64,000 bases of DNA from Variovorax sp. 770b2 (GTDB taxonomy: Bacteria; Pseudomonadota; Gammaproteobacteria; Burkholderiales; Burkholderiaceae_C), in the NCBI RefSeq assembly GCF_900115685.1, contig NZ_FOXJ01000001.1, forward strand, positions 2,823,796 to 2,887,795, read 5' to 3'. Position 1 is the first letter of the stretch. Each line of letters begins with the position of its first letter. Under the pieces are notes generated by a model. The model saw nothing but the letters and a program-made list of their open reading frames with translations, was not told the origin of the DNA and searched no databases. Below are positions 36,421 through 47,464 of the stretch, one piece after another. The position numbers and the translations under genes were made by a program.

Positions 36421-38412
36421 ATGACCATCCCCGCTTCATTCATCCAGGAACTCATCGCGCGCGCCGATGTGGTCGAGATCGTCGGCCGCTATGTGCAACT
36501 CAAGAAGGCCGGCGCCAATTTCATGGGGCTGTGCCCCTTCCACGGTGAGAAATCCCCCTCTTTTTCCGTCAGCCCGACCAAGCAGTTCTATCACTGCTTC
36601 GGCTGCGGGATGCATGGCAACGCCATCGGCTTTCTCATGGAGCACGCGGGCATGGGCTTCGTCGAAGCGGTGCACGACCTGGCCGGCCAATACGGCCTGC
36701 AGGTGCCCGAGGACGACGCCTCCCCCGCCGAGCGCGCCCGCGCCGCCAGCCAGCGCCAGAAGCAGGCCACGCTGACCGACGTGCTCGAGAAGGCCGGCGA
36801 TTCGTACCGCAAGTCGCTGCGGCAGGCGCCCGGCGCCATCGAATACCTCAAGGGCCGGGGCGTCTCCGGCGAAGTGGCCAAGCAGTTCGGCATCGGCTAT
36901 GCGCCCGCGGGCTGGCGCGCGCTGGCCAGCGTGTTCCCCGATTACGACGATCCGCTGCTCGCCGAGAGCGGCCTGGTGATCGTCAACACCGAGGACGGCC
37001 AGCTCGAGGCGAGCGAAGCCAAGCGCTACGACCGCTTCCGCGACCGCGTGATGTTCCCCATCCGCAACGTCAAGGGCGAGTGCATCGGCTTCGGCGGGCG
37101 CGTGCTCGGCGACGAAAAGCCCAAGTACCTGAACTCGCCCGAAACGCCCGTGTTCAGCAAGGGCCGCGAGCTCTACGGCCTCTACGAGGCGCGCGCCGCC
37201 TTCCGCGACCGCGGCTATGCGCTGGTCACCGAGGGCTACATGGACGTGGTCGCCCTCGCCCAGCTCGGCTTTCCGAACGCGGTGGCCACGCTCGGCACCG
37301 CCTGCACGACGGAGCATGTGCAGAAGCTCTTCCGCTTCACCGAATCGGTGGTCTTCAGCTTCGACGGCGACGCCGCCGGCCGCCGCGCCGCGCGCAAGGC
37401 CCTGGACGGCGCCCTGCCCTATGCCACCGATGTGCGCAGCATCAAATTCCTGTTCCTGCCGGCCGAGCACGACCCCGACAGCTTCATCCGCGAACACGGC
37501 GCCGAGGCCTTCGCCCGCTTCGTGACCGAGGCCACGCCGCTGTCGCGCTTCATGCTCGAGGCCGCCCGCGAAGGCTGCGACCTGACCACCGCCGAAGGCC
37601 GCGCCCACATGACCAGCAACGTGCGCCCGCTCTGGAGCGCGATGCCCGATGGCGCCCTCAAGCGGCAACTGCTGAGCGAGATCGCCACGCTGGTGCAGCT
37701 CGATGCAGCGGCCCTTTCGGACCTCTGGGCCTCCACGCCCGGTCCGCGCAAAGTGGCCGCCCCGCCTTCACCGCGCTACAGCGAATCCAGCGGCGACGGC
37801 GGGGACTATCCGGACATGCCGCCGCCCATGGAATACGAAGCGCCGCGCTATGAAACCGATAGCAAGCCGCGCAAATTCGTCAAGGGCAAGCGCTGGGGCG
37901 GCAAGTTCGAAGAGCCCATCGAGCCCTTGCGCGGACGCGGCAAGCCCCCGAGCCGGCCCGACGTGGCGGTGCGGCTGCTGCTCTCGAACATGGCGCAGTG
38001 GGATGCGCTTTCGCACGAACTCCATCTCATGCTGTGCGACCTGCCCGGCACGCACGGAGCGCTCTTCACCTGGCTCGACAGCCAGTTGCACGAGCACGGC
38101 GTGCAACCCTGGGCGGCGCTGCGCGAAGGCATGCGGGGGCTGGATTTCGAGGCGCTGGCCGAGCGCCTCATGAACATCGCCGACGCTGCCCAGGTCCCCG
38201 AGGGCGAGGAAGAACAGCATCTTTCCGACGCCGCCAAGGAGCTTTCCAGTGTGCTCGACTTCATGCTGGACGACCGCCTCAAGGCCCAGCAGAGCGAGGC
38301 CATCGCCGCGGTCGGAAAAGACCCGAAAGCCCTGGAGCGCTACAAGGCGCTCGAGGCGCGGCGGTTGGAATTGCGCAACCGCCTGAGTCCGCGCGGCTCA
38401 GAAACTGCTTGA
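36421..38412 (+). CDS. dnaG: DNA primase
   Basis: The 663-residue primase has a CHC2 zinc-binding domain (Cys38, His41, Cys59, Cys62 in GLCPFHGEKSPSFS and YHCFGCG) and the TOPRIM core (VTEGYMDVVALAQLG and FSFDGDAAGRRA). A C-terminal DnaB-interacting helical part follows, separated by a Pro/Glu-rich hinge. It makes RNA primers for replication. In many proteobacteria rpsU precedes dnaG, but here yihY is divergent and no S21 gene fits the gap. rpoD follows after 299 bp. Confidence 0.97.
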   Translation: MTIPASFIQELIARADVVEIVGRYVQLKKAGANFMGLCPFHGEKSPSFSVSPTKQFYHCFGCGMHGNAIGFLMEHAGMGFVEAVHDLAGQYGLQVPEDDASPAERARAASQRQKQATLTDVLEKAGDSYRKSLRQAPGAIEYLKGRGVSGEVAKQFGIGYAPAGWRALASVFPDYDDPLLAESGLVIVNTEDGQLEASEAKRYDRFRDRVMFPIRNVKGECIGFGGRVLGDEKPKYLNSPETPVFSKGRELYGLYEARAAFRDRGYALVTEGYMDVVALAQLGFPNAVATLGTACTTEHVQKLFRFTESVVFSFDGDAAGRRAARKALDGALPYATDVRSIKFLFLPAEHDPDSFIREHGAEAFARFVTEATPLSRFMLEAAREGCDLTTAEGRAHMTSNVRPLWSAMPDGALKRQLLSEIATLVQLDAAALSDLWASTPGPRKVAAPPSPRYSESSGDGGDYPDMPPPMEYEAPRYETDSKPRKFVKGKRWGGKFEEPIEPLRGRGKPPSRPDVAVRLLLSNMAQWDALSHELHLMLCDLPGTHGALFTWLDSQLHEHGVQPWAALREGMRGLDFEALAERLMNIADAAQVPEGEEEQHLSDAAKELSSVLDFMLDDRLKAQQSEAIAAVGKDPKALERYKALEARRLELRNRLSPRGSETA

Positions 38413-38434
38413 AATTTGTGCAGTACGCTATAAT
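38408..38434 (+). promoter_or_regulatory. Candidate rpoD promoter, hybrid heat-shock/sigma-70 boxes
   Basis: A CTTGAAA box (38408-38414) overlaps the dnaG stop and is followed 14 bp later by TATAAT (38429-38434). The -10 is perfect for sigma-70, but spacing is too short for TTGAAA, while CTTGAAA with 14 bp is the sigma-32 -35 pattern. One or both sigma factors may use it. Confidence 0.45.
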
Positions 38435-38711
38435 GTAGGGCTTCGCAACTGGCGAAATCAGACAAGAGCGACAGCAGCACCTCCGGGCCGACCCCTAGCG
38501 CAACGCACTCCAACGGTAAATTCCGGCGGAAAGGGTCAATAACCGCAAGGACTGCACACCAAATGTTCGCCCGACATCTTGTCTGCTGAGGAATTAATTC
38601 CTCTTTCCCAATTGTTTTATGTCCGTGCCTGTGCGCGGGCCGTGGTGGCGCTGCCTGAATGGCAGTGCGCCTGTGATTTCCGCTTGTCCATTCTTGTCGT
38701 AACGAGGTCGT
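38413..38711 (+). other. rpoD leader region
   Basis: This 299-bp stretch has no convincing open reading frame. It contains the TATAAT box at 38429, a perfect 16-bp palindrome at 38588-38603 (GAGGAATTAATTCCTC), and a GC-rich stretch that could fold. The long transcribed leader could carry post-transcriptional control of sigma-70 synthesis, but nothing proves it. Confidence 0.55.
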
Positions 38712-41048
<2,337 letters not shown>

Positions 41049-41060
41049 GCCAGGGGCTCC

Positions 41061-41080
41061 GTCCGGCACCGGTGCCGGAC
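41061..41080. repeat. 20-bp perfect palindrome downstream of rpoD
   Basis: GTCCGGCACC is followed directly by its reverse complement GGTGCCGGAC, 12 bp after the rpoD stop and 7 bp before the terminator. In RNA it would form a hairpin stacked next to the terminator stem. Confidence 0.7.
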
Positions 41081-41087
41081 AGGCTCG

Positions 41088-41128
41088 AAAAAGGCCCGGA
41101 ACCGCACTCGCGGTTCCGGGCCTTTTTC
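41088..41128. terminator. Strong bidirectional terminator
   Basis: AAGGCCCGGAACCGC and GCGGTTCCGGGCCTT form a perfect 15-base stem around ACTC, with five As on one side and five Ts on the other. It serves rpoD and the convergent hypothetical gene. Confidence 0.92.
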
Positions 41129-41146
41129 TTTGGCCAATGCGCCGTT

Positions 41147-42322
41147 TCAGAGCGCCGCGAGCCCCTCCACCAGCGCTTCTCGGTCCAGCTTGCGCTGCTC
41201 GCCGCGCGACCACGAGAAGATGTCGTAGCCGTTGCTGTAGAGCACCGCGCCGTCGGGTGCGAGATCGAAGTGCGCCACATGCGAGGCGACCACGCGCGGG
41301 CTCGCGCGGCGGCCTTCCTGCGCGATCAGCTGCCACGAGCCGGGCACCAGGTTGCCCGCGTACTGCGGGTCGTCGCGCACCTTCGACAGCTCGATCATCC
41401 GGCCGTGCAGCCACAGCTTGCCCAGGTCCTGGTCGAGCTCGGGCGTGCGCGGGCCGCCGGCCGAGCGCAGCGGCTCCTTGCCGTAGATCATCGAGAAGAA
41501 ATTGAGATAGCCGAAGACCGCCTTGCCCAGGCGCAGCGGCATCATCAGCGTGTCCTTGATTGCGCCGCCGGCGCGCTCGTGCGCCGGCTTTTCCACCGGC
41601 CGGCGGATCGCGTAGAGCGTGCCGTCGGCCGCGATGCGCGGGACGATGTAGTCCCATTCGGGGTCGTCGAGCAGGCTGTCCATCTCGGCGCTCTTGTAGT
41701 CGAGCCAGTTCACCGTCGAATGCGCCATCGCGACGACGACGCCGCTCTCGGGATGCCGCGCCACGCCGCACGACTGGTAGACCAGCGTCGAGGCCGAGCC
41801 CGGCATCGCGGCCGGCGCGGCGTCCAGGCTGTCGCCGCCGGTGATCGCGCCCTTGGCGTTGCCCTCTTCGTCGAACACCTCCAGCTGCGCGGTGCCGTCA
41901 GGTTGTCCCACGGCCAGTACCAGGTGGCGGGTCTCGGGCACGTAGGCCATGCCCAGGATCGGCGTGTGCTGGCGGTGGAAGAGCCGGATCTCGCGCTTCT
42001 CATCCAACTCGTAGCGGAACAGGCCGATGCTGCGCCCCACGCTCAGCACGTAATAGATGGTGCGCGGCCCGCCGCGGCAGACGTGCTGGAAGCGCGCCGG
42101 CGCCATCGCGCCGCCCGGCCCGCCACGGCCCCAGAGCGCCGCGCCCGAGAGCATGCCCTTGGACTCTTCGCGCTCGGCGTGCTTCCAGGAGGTGGTGCGG
42201 CGGCTGTTGGCCTCGCGCTGGATCAGTTCGCGCGCGAACGGCGATTCGATCTGCACCGGCGCGCCTTCGCCGCCGCGCAGCCACAGCTCTCCACGGGTGA
42301 TCGACAGAAACTCCTGAGCCAT
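41147..42322 (-). CDS. Hypothetical protein, possible beta-propeller
   Basis: I do not recognise a family. The 391-residue protein lacks a signal and membrane helices. It is rich in short beta-strand-like segments separated by turns with GG/DG dipeptides: YYVLSVGRSIGLFRYEL, HLVLAVGQPDGTAQLEVFD, GVARHPESGVVVAMAHSTV, HFDLAPDGAVLYSNGYDIF. This recurring strand-turn pattern is suggestive of a propeller with about six blades. A short helical insert separates two halves. It stands alone, convergent with rpoD. Confidence 0.6.
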   Translation of the reverse strand: MAQEFLSITRGELWLRGGEGAPVQIESPFARELIQREANSRRTTSWKHAEREESKGMLSGAALWGRGGPGGAMAPARFQHVCRGGPRTIYYVLSVGRSIGLFRYELDEKREIRLFHRQHTPILGMAYVPETRHLVLAVGQPDGTAQLEVFDEEGNAKGAITGGDSLDAAPAAMPGSASTLVYQSCGVARHPESGVVVAMAHSTVNWLDYKSAEMDSLLDDPEWDYIVPRIAADGTLYAIRRPVEKPAHERAGGAIKDTLMMPLRLGKAVFGYLNFFSMIYGKEPLRSAGGPRTPELDQDLGKLWLHGRMIELSKVRDDPQYAGNLVPGSWQLIAQEGRRASPRVVASHVAHFDLAPDGAVLYSNGYDIFSWSRGEQRKLDREALVEGLAAL

Positions 42323-42471
42323 TCCTCGTCCCTTCTTCTTCAGTGCATGCAGGCGCGCAGTTTAGTGGGCGGACAGCCTCGGCAACCGCCCGGGTGTCTG
42401 CTACGCTCGCACACTTTCGGTGCGCGCCCCTCGTGTGCCGTTCTTGCCGCTCTTCTTCCCCCATCCAAGCC

Positions 42472-43707
42472 ATGAATCCCGACGCCGACAAACTCTGGCA
42501 GGCCCCGCGTTGGGCGCTGGCCGTCCTGCTGGCGGTGCTCGGCATGCTCGGGCCGTTCTCCATCGACACCTACATCCCGGCTTTCTCGGGCATCGCGCAA
42601 TCCATCGGCGCCACGCCCGCCGAGATGCAGCAGACGCTCTCGGCCTACCTCTTCGGCTTCGCGTTCATGAACCTGTTCCACGGCGCGCTGTCGGACAGCT
42701 TCGGCCGCCGGCCCGTGGTGCTGTGGGGCCTTGCCGTATTCACCATCGCCTCGCTGGGCTGCGCGCTGTCGCAGAACATCACGCAGCTGGTGCTGTTCCG
42801 CGGGCTGCAGGGCCTGTCGACCGGTGCGGGCATCGTGGTCTCGCGCGCGGTGATCCGCGACATGTTCCCGCCCGCCGAGGCGCAGCGGGTGATGAGCCAG
42901 GTCACGATCTATTTCGGCGTGGCGCCGGCCATCGCGCCGATCATCGGCGGCTTCCTGTTCGTGCATGCGGGCTGGCACGCGGTGTTCTGGTTCCTGGTGG
43001 CGGTGGGCGTGGTGCTGTTCGTGGCCAACTACAAGCTGCTGCCCGAGACGCTGCATCCCTCGCACCGCCAGTCGTTCCACGTGCGGCACCTCCTGCGCGG
43101 CTACTGGGACCTGTGCTCGGACCCGCGCTTCCTGCTGCTTGCGCTCGCAAGCGGCGTGCCCTTCAACGGCATGTTCCTCTACGTGCTGGCCGCGCCCGCC
43201 TTCCTGGGCGACCACCTCGCGCTGCAGCCGCAGCAGTTCTTCTGGTTCTTCCTTCTGACCATCGGCGGCATCATGCTCGGCGCGCGCGCCAGCGGCCGCA
43301 TGGCCGGCAAGGTGACGCCCAAGCGGCAGATCCGCGACGGCTTCCTCATCATGCTGGTGACTTCGGTGGTCAACGTGGTGGCCAATTTCTTCTTCGACGC
43401 GCACGTGGCCTGGGCGCTGTGGCCGCTGGCGGTGTTCGCCTTCGGCTGGGCGCTGATGGTGCCGGTGGTCACGCTGCTGGTGCTCGACCTGCACCCCGAG
43501 CGCCGCGGCATGGCCTCCTCGCTGCAGGCGGTGATCGGCTCGACGGCCAATGGCGTCGTTGCCGGCGCGATCGCGCCGCTGGTGATGCACTCCACGCTGG
43601 CGCTCGCCCTCACCTCCACGCTGATGCTGGGCATCGGCCTGGTCGCCTGGGTCTGGCTGCACGGCCGCTGGCCCGAGATCGGGCGCAGCCTCGCCCACGA
43701 AACCTGA
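42472..43707 (+). CDS. Bcr/CflA family MFS multidrug transporter
   Basis: The 411-residue transporter has 12 helices and typical Bcr/CflA features: GPFSIDTYIPAFSGIA in helix 1, SDSFGRRPVVLWG after helix 2, and SRAVIRDMFPP in helix 4. The family exports chloramphenicol, bicyclomycin or metabolites such as cysteine. The start MNPDADK is at the ATG closest to the hydrophobic core. It ends 13 bp before the HPP-CBS gene. Confidence 0.88.
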   Translation: MNPDADKLWQAPRWALAVLLAVLGMLGPFSIDTYIPAFSGIAQSIGATPAEMQQTLSAYLFGFAFMNLFHGALSDSFGRRPVVLWGLAVFTIASLGCALSQNITQLVLFRGLQGLSTGAGIVVSRAVIRDMFPPAEAQRVMSQVTIYFGVAPAIAPIIGGFLFVHAGWHAVFWFLVAVGVVLFVANYKLLPETLHPSHRQSFHVRHLLRGYWDLCSDPRFLLLALASGVPFNGMFLYVLAAPAFLGDHLALQPQQFFWFFLLTIGGIMLGARASGRMAGKVTPKRQIRDGFLIMLVTSVVNVVANFFFDAHVAWALWPLAVFAFGWALMVPVVTLLVLDLHPERRGMASSLQAVIGSTANGVVAGAIAPLVMHSTLALALTSTLMLGIGLVAWVWLHGRWPEIGRSLAHET

Positions 43708-43720
43708 AAGGAACGGCGCG

Positions 43721-44863
43721 ATGCGGCTCTCCGCGGTCCTCGCCCATGCGCGCGCCTGGTTGCCGGGCCGCACCACCGTCGACATGCGCGAGCGCCTGCG
43801 CGCCGTGTGCGGCGCCGCCATCGGTCTCTTCGTCACCGCGGTGCTGTGCCGCTGGCTGGCCGGCCCACTTGCCGGCGTGTTGGGCAGCGCCGTCTGGCTG
43901 ATCGCGCCGCTGGGCGCGAGCGCCGTGCTGGTGTTCGCGGTGCCCGCGAGCCCGCTCGCGCAGCCCTGGTCGGTGATCGGTGGCAACACGTTGTCGGCCG
44001 TGGTCGGCATCGCGAGCGTGAGCTTCATTCCCGATCCCGCCCTCGCCGCCGCCATCGCGGTGGCCGGCGCCATCGGCGTGATGTTCTTCGCGCGCTGCCT
44101 GCATCCACCGGGCGGCGCGGCGGCGCTGCTCGCGGTGCTCACGCACACCACGCATTTCTCGTCGGCGCTCTTTCCGTTCTTCACCAACTCGCTGCTGCTG
44201 GTGCTGGCCGGCGTGGTCTACAACTCGCTCACCGGTCGGCGCTATCCGCATGTGCAAGTGGCACAGCCGCCGCGCGCGGACGCCCGCTTCAGCCAGGCCG
44301 ACATCGACGCGGTGCTCGCCCGCTACAACCAGGTGCTGGACATCAGCCGCGACGACCTCGAATCGCTGATCCAGCAGACCGAGCTCGAGTCGTACAAGCG
44401 GCGCCTGGGCACGCTCGACTGCGGCGACATCATGTCGCCCGACCCGGTGTCCGTGGAGTTCGGCACGCCCCTGCAGGAGGCCTGGGCGCTGATGCACGAC
44501 AAGCGCATCAAGGCGCTGCCGGTGACCGACCGCACGCGCCGCGTGGTGGGCATCGTCACGCAGGCCGATTTCTTTCGCCAGCTCGACCTGCAGCACCACG
44601 AAGGCATCGCGGGGCGGCTGCGCGACCTGATCCGCGCCACGCGCACCGTGGTCTCGAACAAGCCCGAGGTGGTCGGCCAGATCATGACGCGCCAGGTGCG
44701 CGTGGCCAGCGCCGAGCGGCCCGTGGTCGATCTCGTGCCGCTTTTTTCCGAAGGCGGCCACCACCATATCCCCATCATCGATGGTGAAAAGCGCCTCACC
44801 GGCATGATCACCCAGTCCGATTTCGTACGCGCCCTCTACCGCGCCGTGCGGCCGGAGAACTGA
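43721..44863 (+). CDS. HPP family membrane protein with C-terminal CBS pair
   Basis: The 380-residue protein joins an HPP-family membrane domain (four helices, conserved [13 protein letters not shown]) to two cytosolic CBS domains. These are marked by [22 protein letters not shown] and [19 protein letters not shown], the latter followed by [22 protein letters not shown] proteins in plants and cyanobacteria carry nitrite; CBS pairs sense adenine nucleotides and gate transporters. It probably imports or exports a small anion in an energy-dependent manner. Start is preceded by GAAAGGA. Confidence 0.85.
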   Translation: MRLSAVLAHARAWLPGRTTVDMRERLRAVCGAAIGLFVTAVLCRWLAGPLAGVLGSAVWLIAPLGASAVLVFAVPASPLAQPWSVIGGNTLSAVVGIASVSFIPDPALAAAIAVAGAIGVMFFARCLHPPGGAAALLAVLTHTTHFSSALFPFFTNSLLLVLAGVVYNSLTGRRYPHVQVAQPPRADARFSQADIDAVLARYNQVLDISRDDLESLIQQTELESYKRRLGTLDCGDIMSPDPVSVEFGTPLQEAWALMHDKRIKALPVTDRTRRVVGIVTQADFFRQLDLQHHEGIAGRLRDLIRATRTVVSNKPEVVGQIMTRQVRVASAERPVVDLVPLFSEGGHHHIPIIDGEKRLTGMITQSDFVRALYRAVRPEN

Positions 44864-44894
44864 AACCCTTTTTTCTTTTCATCGAGGAGCGCGC

Positions 44895-45215
44895 ATGGCC
44901 TGGGTCGTATTGCTGGTGGCTGGTCTGCTTGAAGTGGGATGGGCCATCGGCCTCAAGTACACCGAAGGATTCACGAAGTTATGGCCCTCGGTCGGCACCG
45001 CCATCTCGATGGTGCTGAGCGTCGTGCTGCTGGGCTGGGCGATGCGCTCGCTGCCCGTGGGCACGGCCTACGCGGTGTGGACCGGCATCGGCGCCGTGGG
45101 CACGGTGATCCTGGGCATCGTGCTGTTCCACGAGCCGGCCAACGCGGCGCGGCTGGCCTGCGTGGGGCTGATCGTGGCGGGCATCCTGGGGCTCAAGCTC
45201 ACGAGCCCGGCCTGA
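44895..45215 (+). CDS. sugE: SugE/Gdx-type small multidrug resistance transporter
   Basis: The 106-residue protein has four helices, the essential Glu13 ([16 protein letters not shown]) and the [13 protein letters not shown] stretch of the SugE/Gdx branch. Such pumps export guanidinium or quaternary ammonium in exchange for protons. There is no guanidine riboswitch in the 31-bp gap, so it is likely co-transcribed with the HPP-CBS gene. The ribosome site GAGGAG precedes the ATG. Confidence 0.9.
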   Translation: MAWVVLLVAGLLEVGWAIGLKYTEGFTKLWPSVGTAISMVLSVVLLGWAMRSLPVGTAYAVWTGIGAVGTVILGIVLFHEPANAARLACVGLIVAGILGLKLTSPA

Positions 45216-45230
45216 CCTCAGCCGGGCCCA

Positions 45231-46217
45231 TCACTCCAGCACCACGTTCGCCTTCTTCACGAGCGCCGCATAGCGCGCGGCCTCGGTGCGGAAGTAGCTC
45301 GCGGCCTCTTCGGCCGAGGTGGGCTTGATGACGTTGCCCTGCCTGTCCATCGCCTCGTGCACCTCGGCGCTGGTGTAGGCGGCCACCACCGCATCGTGCA
45401 CGCGCTTGATGTCGGCCGCCTGCATCTTCGGCGGGCCGATCACCGCGAACCAGCCTTCGACCGCGTAGTTCGGCAGGCCCTGCTCCGCGATGGTCGGAAT
45501 GTCCGGCGCGGCCGGCGAGCGCGCCGGTCCGCAGATGCCGATGGCGCGCAGCGCGCCGCTCTTGATGTGTTGCTGCACGGCGGGCAGCGCGACCACGCCG
45601 ATCTCCACCTGCCCCGCCATCATGTCGGTCACCATCGGGCCGGTGCCTTTATATGGAATGTGCCGCGCCTTCACGCCGGCCTCGTCCATGAACATCTCGC
45701 CCGCGAGGTGAATGATGGTGCCGTTGCCCGACGAGGCGTAGTTGTAGCCCTCGGGCTTCGCGCGCAAGAGCGCCACCAGCTCCTTCACGTTCCTGGCGGG
45801 CAGCTTCGGGTTCACCATCAGCACCAGCGGCGTCGCGCCGACCACGCTGATGGGCGTGACGTCGGCGATCGCGTCGAACGGCATCTTCTTGAACACGCTC
45901 GGGTTGATGACGTGGTTGTTGGACACCATGCCCAGCGTGAGCCCGTCGGGCGCCGCCTTGACGATGGCCGCGGTGCCGGTGATGCCGCCCGCGCCCGGCA
46001 TGTTCTCGATCACCACGGGCTGGCCGAAGGCCTTGCCCAGCGCCATCGAGGCGGCACGCACGATGTTGTCCACGCCGGAGCCCGCGCTGATCGGCAGGAT
46101 GAAGCGGATCGGTTTGTCGGAGCCCTGCGCCAATGCCGGACAGGCCGCCAGCGCAGCGGCGCCAGCGCCCAAGCCCAGCATCGCGCGGCGCGTCATCGGA
46201 AGAATGTTCGTGGTCAT
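45231..46217 (-). CDS. Bug family tripartite tricarboxylate-type solute-binding protein
   Basis: The 328-residue protein has a twin-arginine-like signal (TRRAMLGLGAGAAALAACPALAQ) and the Bug/TctC fold hallmarks GSGVDNIVRA, NMPGAGGITGTAAIVKAAPDG and PYKGTGPMVTDMMAGQVEIG. Bug proteins bind carboxylic acids and hand them to TctAB or other importers. No membrane partners are encoded nearby. It is the last gene of the HMG-lyase/CoA-transferase operon, which suggests its ligand is the acid that those enzymes degrade. Confidence 0.88.
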   Translation of the reverse strand: MTTNILPMTRRAMLGLGAGAAALAACPALAQGSDKPIRFILPISAGSGVDNIVRAASMALGKAFGQPVVIENMPGAGGITGTAAIVKAAPDGLTLGMVSNNHVINPSVFKKMPFDAIADVTPISVVGATPLVLMVNPKLPARNVKELVALLRAKPEGYNYASSGNGTIIHLAGEMFMDEAGVKARHIPYKGTGPMVTDMMAGQVEIGVVALPAVQQHIKSGALRAIGICGPARSPAAPDIPTIAEQGLPNYAVEGWFAVIGPPKMQAADIKRVHDAVVAAYTSAEVHEAMDRQGNVIKPTSAEEAASYFRTEAARYAALVKKANVVLE

Positions 46218-46255
46218 GGTCTTGTCTCTCTTTATGTTTTGAAGAATCGCCGGCC

Positions 46256-47464
46256 TCAGCTCACGGCCGCGTCGGCATGCATCGCATCCACCTGCGCGTC
46301 GTCGTAGCCCAGTTCGGCCAGCAGTTCGCGCGTGTGCTCGCCGAGCGTCGGCGGATGCAGGCGCACGCCAAGGCGCTCGCCGCCGAGCGTGATCGGGAAC
46401 AGCGTCGTCTGCGCCATCTGCCCTGCGCGCTCGCCGTCCGGCAGGCGGATGTCCGCCAGGCCCCCGGTGGCCTTCAGGTGCGGATCGGCGTACAGGTCCT
46501 CGGGCCGCGTGATCGGCGCGAACGGCAGGCCCCGCGCCTCGAAGATCGCAGAGAGTTCGGCCGCCGAACGGTCGGCCAGGCGCACGCGCAGGTCCGCCAG
46601 CAGCGTGGGGCGCAGGCGTACGCGGTCGTTGTTGGTTCGCAGGGCCGGGTCGGCCTTCAGGTCGCCGAAGCCCAGCGCGTCGCAGAACACCGTCCACTGC
46701 GCGTCGCTCACCGCGGCCAGGAAGATCTGCTCGCCGTCCTTCACGGTGAACACGTCGTACAGCGCCCAGGCCGAGATGCGCTCGGGCATCGGCGCGGCCG
46801 CCTGCCCCGTGATCGCGTACTGCAGCATGTGCTGGCCGACCAGGAACACGTTGTTCTCGAAGAGGGCCGACTGCACCTCCTGCCCCTTGCCGGTTTCTGC
46901 GCGCTGCATCAGCGCGGCGATGGCGCCGATGGCGCCGAACATGCCGCCCATGATGTCGTTCACGCTCGTGCCCGCGCGCAGCGGATCGCCCGGGCGGCCG
47001 GTCATGTAGGCCAGCCCGCCCATCATCTGCACCACCTCGTCGAGCGCTGTGCGGTGCTCGTACGGGCCGGGCAGGAAGCCCGTGTGGTTCACATACACCA
47101 GGCGCGGATTGAGCTTGCCGAGCGCGGCGTAGCCCAGGCCGTACTTGTCCATCGTGCCGGGCCGGAAGTTCTGCGCCACCACGTCGGCGGTGGCGCACAG
47201 GCGCAGCGCCGCCTCCAGCCCCTGCGGATGGCGCAGGTCGAGCGCGATGCTCTTCTTGTTGCGGTTGAACATGGGGAAAAAGCCCGCGCCCGCGCCCAGC
47301 AGGTGCCGCGTGCGGTCGCCCTCGATCGGCTCGACCTTGATGACTTCCGCGCCCAGGTCGGCCAGCACCATGCCGCAGGTCGGCCCCATGACCATGTGCG
47401 TGAACTCGACCACGCGGATGCCCGCGAGCGGCAGGCGCTTTGGCTCGGTTGCTGCAGCGTTCAT
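46256..47464 (-). CDS. CaiB/BaiF family CoA transferase
   Basis: The 402-residue class III CoA transferase has the conserved LADLGAEVIKVEPIEGD segment, NRNKKSIALDLRHP and the catalytic Asp at position 170 (TSVNDIMGGMFG), equal to Asp169 of formyl-CoA transferase. It moves CoA from a donor such as succinyl-CoA to an acid. It overlaps the lyase gene by ATGA, so activation and cleavage of the same acid are likely consecutive steps. Confidence 0.9.
   Translation of the reverse strand: MNAAATEPKRLPLAGIRVVEFTHMVMGPTCGMVLADLGAEVIKVEPIEGDRTRHLLGAGAGFFPMFNRNKKSIALDLRHPQGLEAALRLCATADVVAQNFRPGTMDKYGLGYAALGKLNPRLVYVNHTGFLPGPYEHRTALDEVVQMMGGLAYMTGRPGDPLRAGTSVNDIMGGMFGAIGAIAALMQRAETGKGQEVQSALFENNVFLVGQHMLQYAITGQAAAPMPERISAWALYDVFTVKDGEQIFLAAVSDAQWTVFCDALGFGDLKADPALRTNNDRVRLRPTLLADLRVRLADRSAAELSAIFEARGLPFAPITRPEDLYADPHLKATGGLADIRLPDGERAGQMAQTTLFPITLGGERLGVRLHPPTLGEHTRELLAELGYDDAQVDAMHADAAVS

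Noticed and set aside
44864..44894. Guanidine riboswitch in front of sugE
   Set aside because: The gap is only 31 bp and shows none of the ykkC-type conserved elements.
45231..46217. A complete tripartite tricarboxylate transporter
   Set aside because: Only the periplasmic binding protein is present; TctA and TctB are absent from this region.
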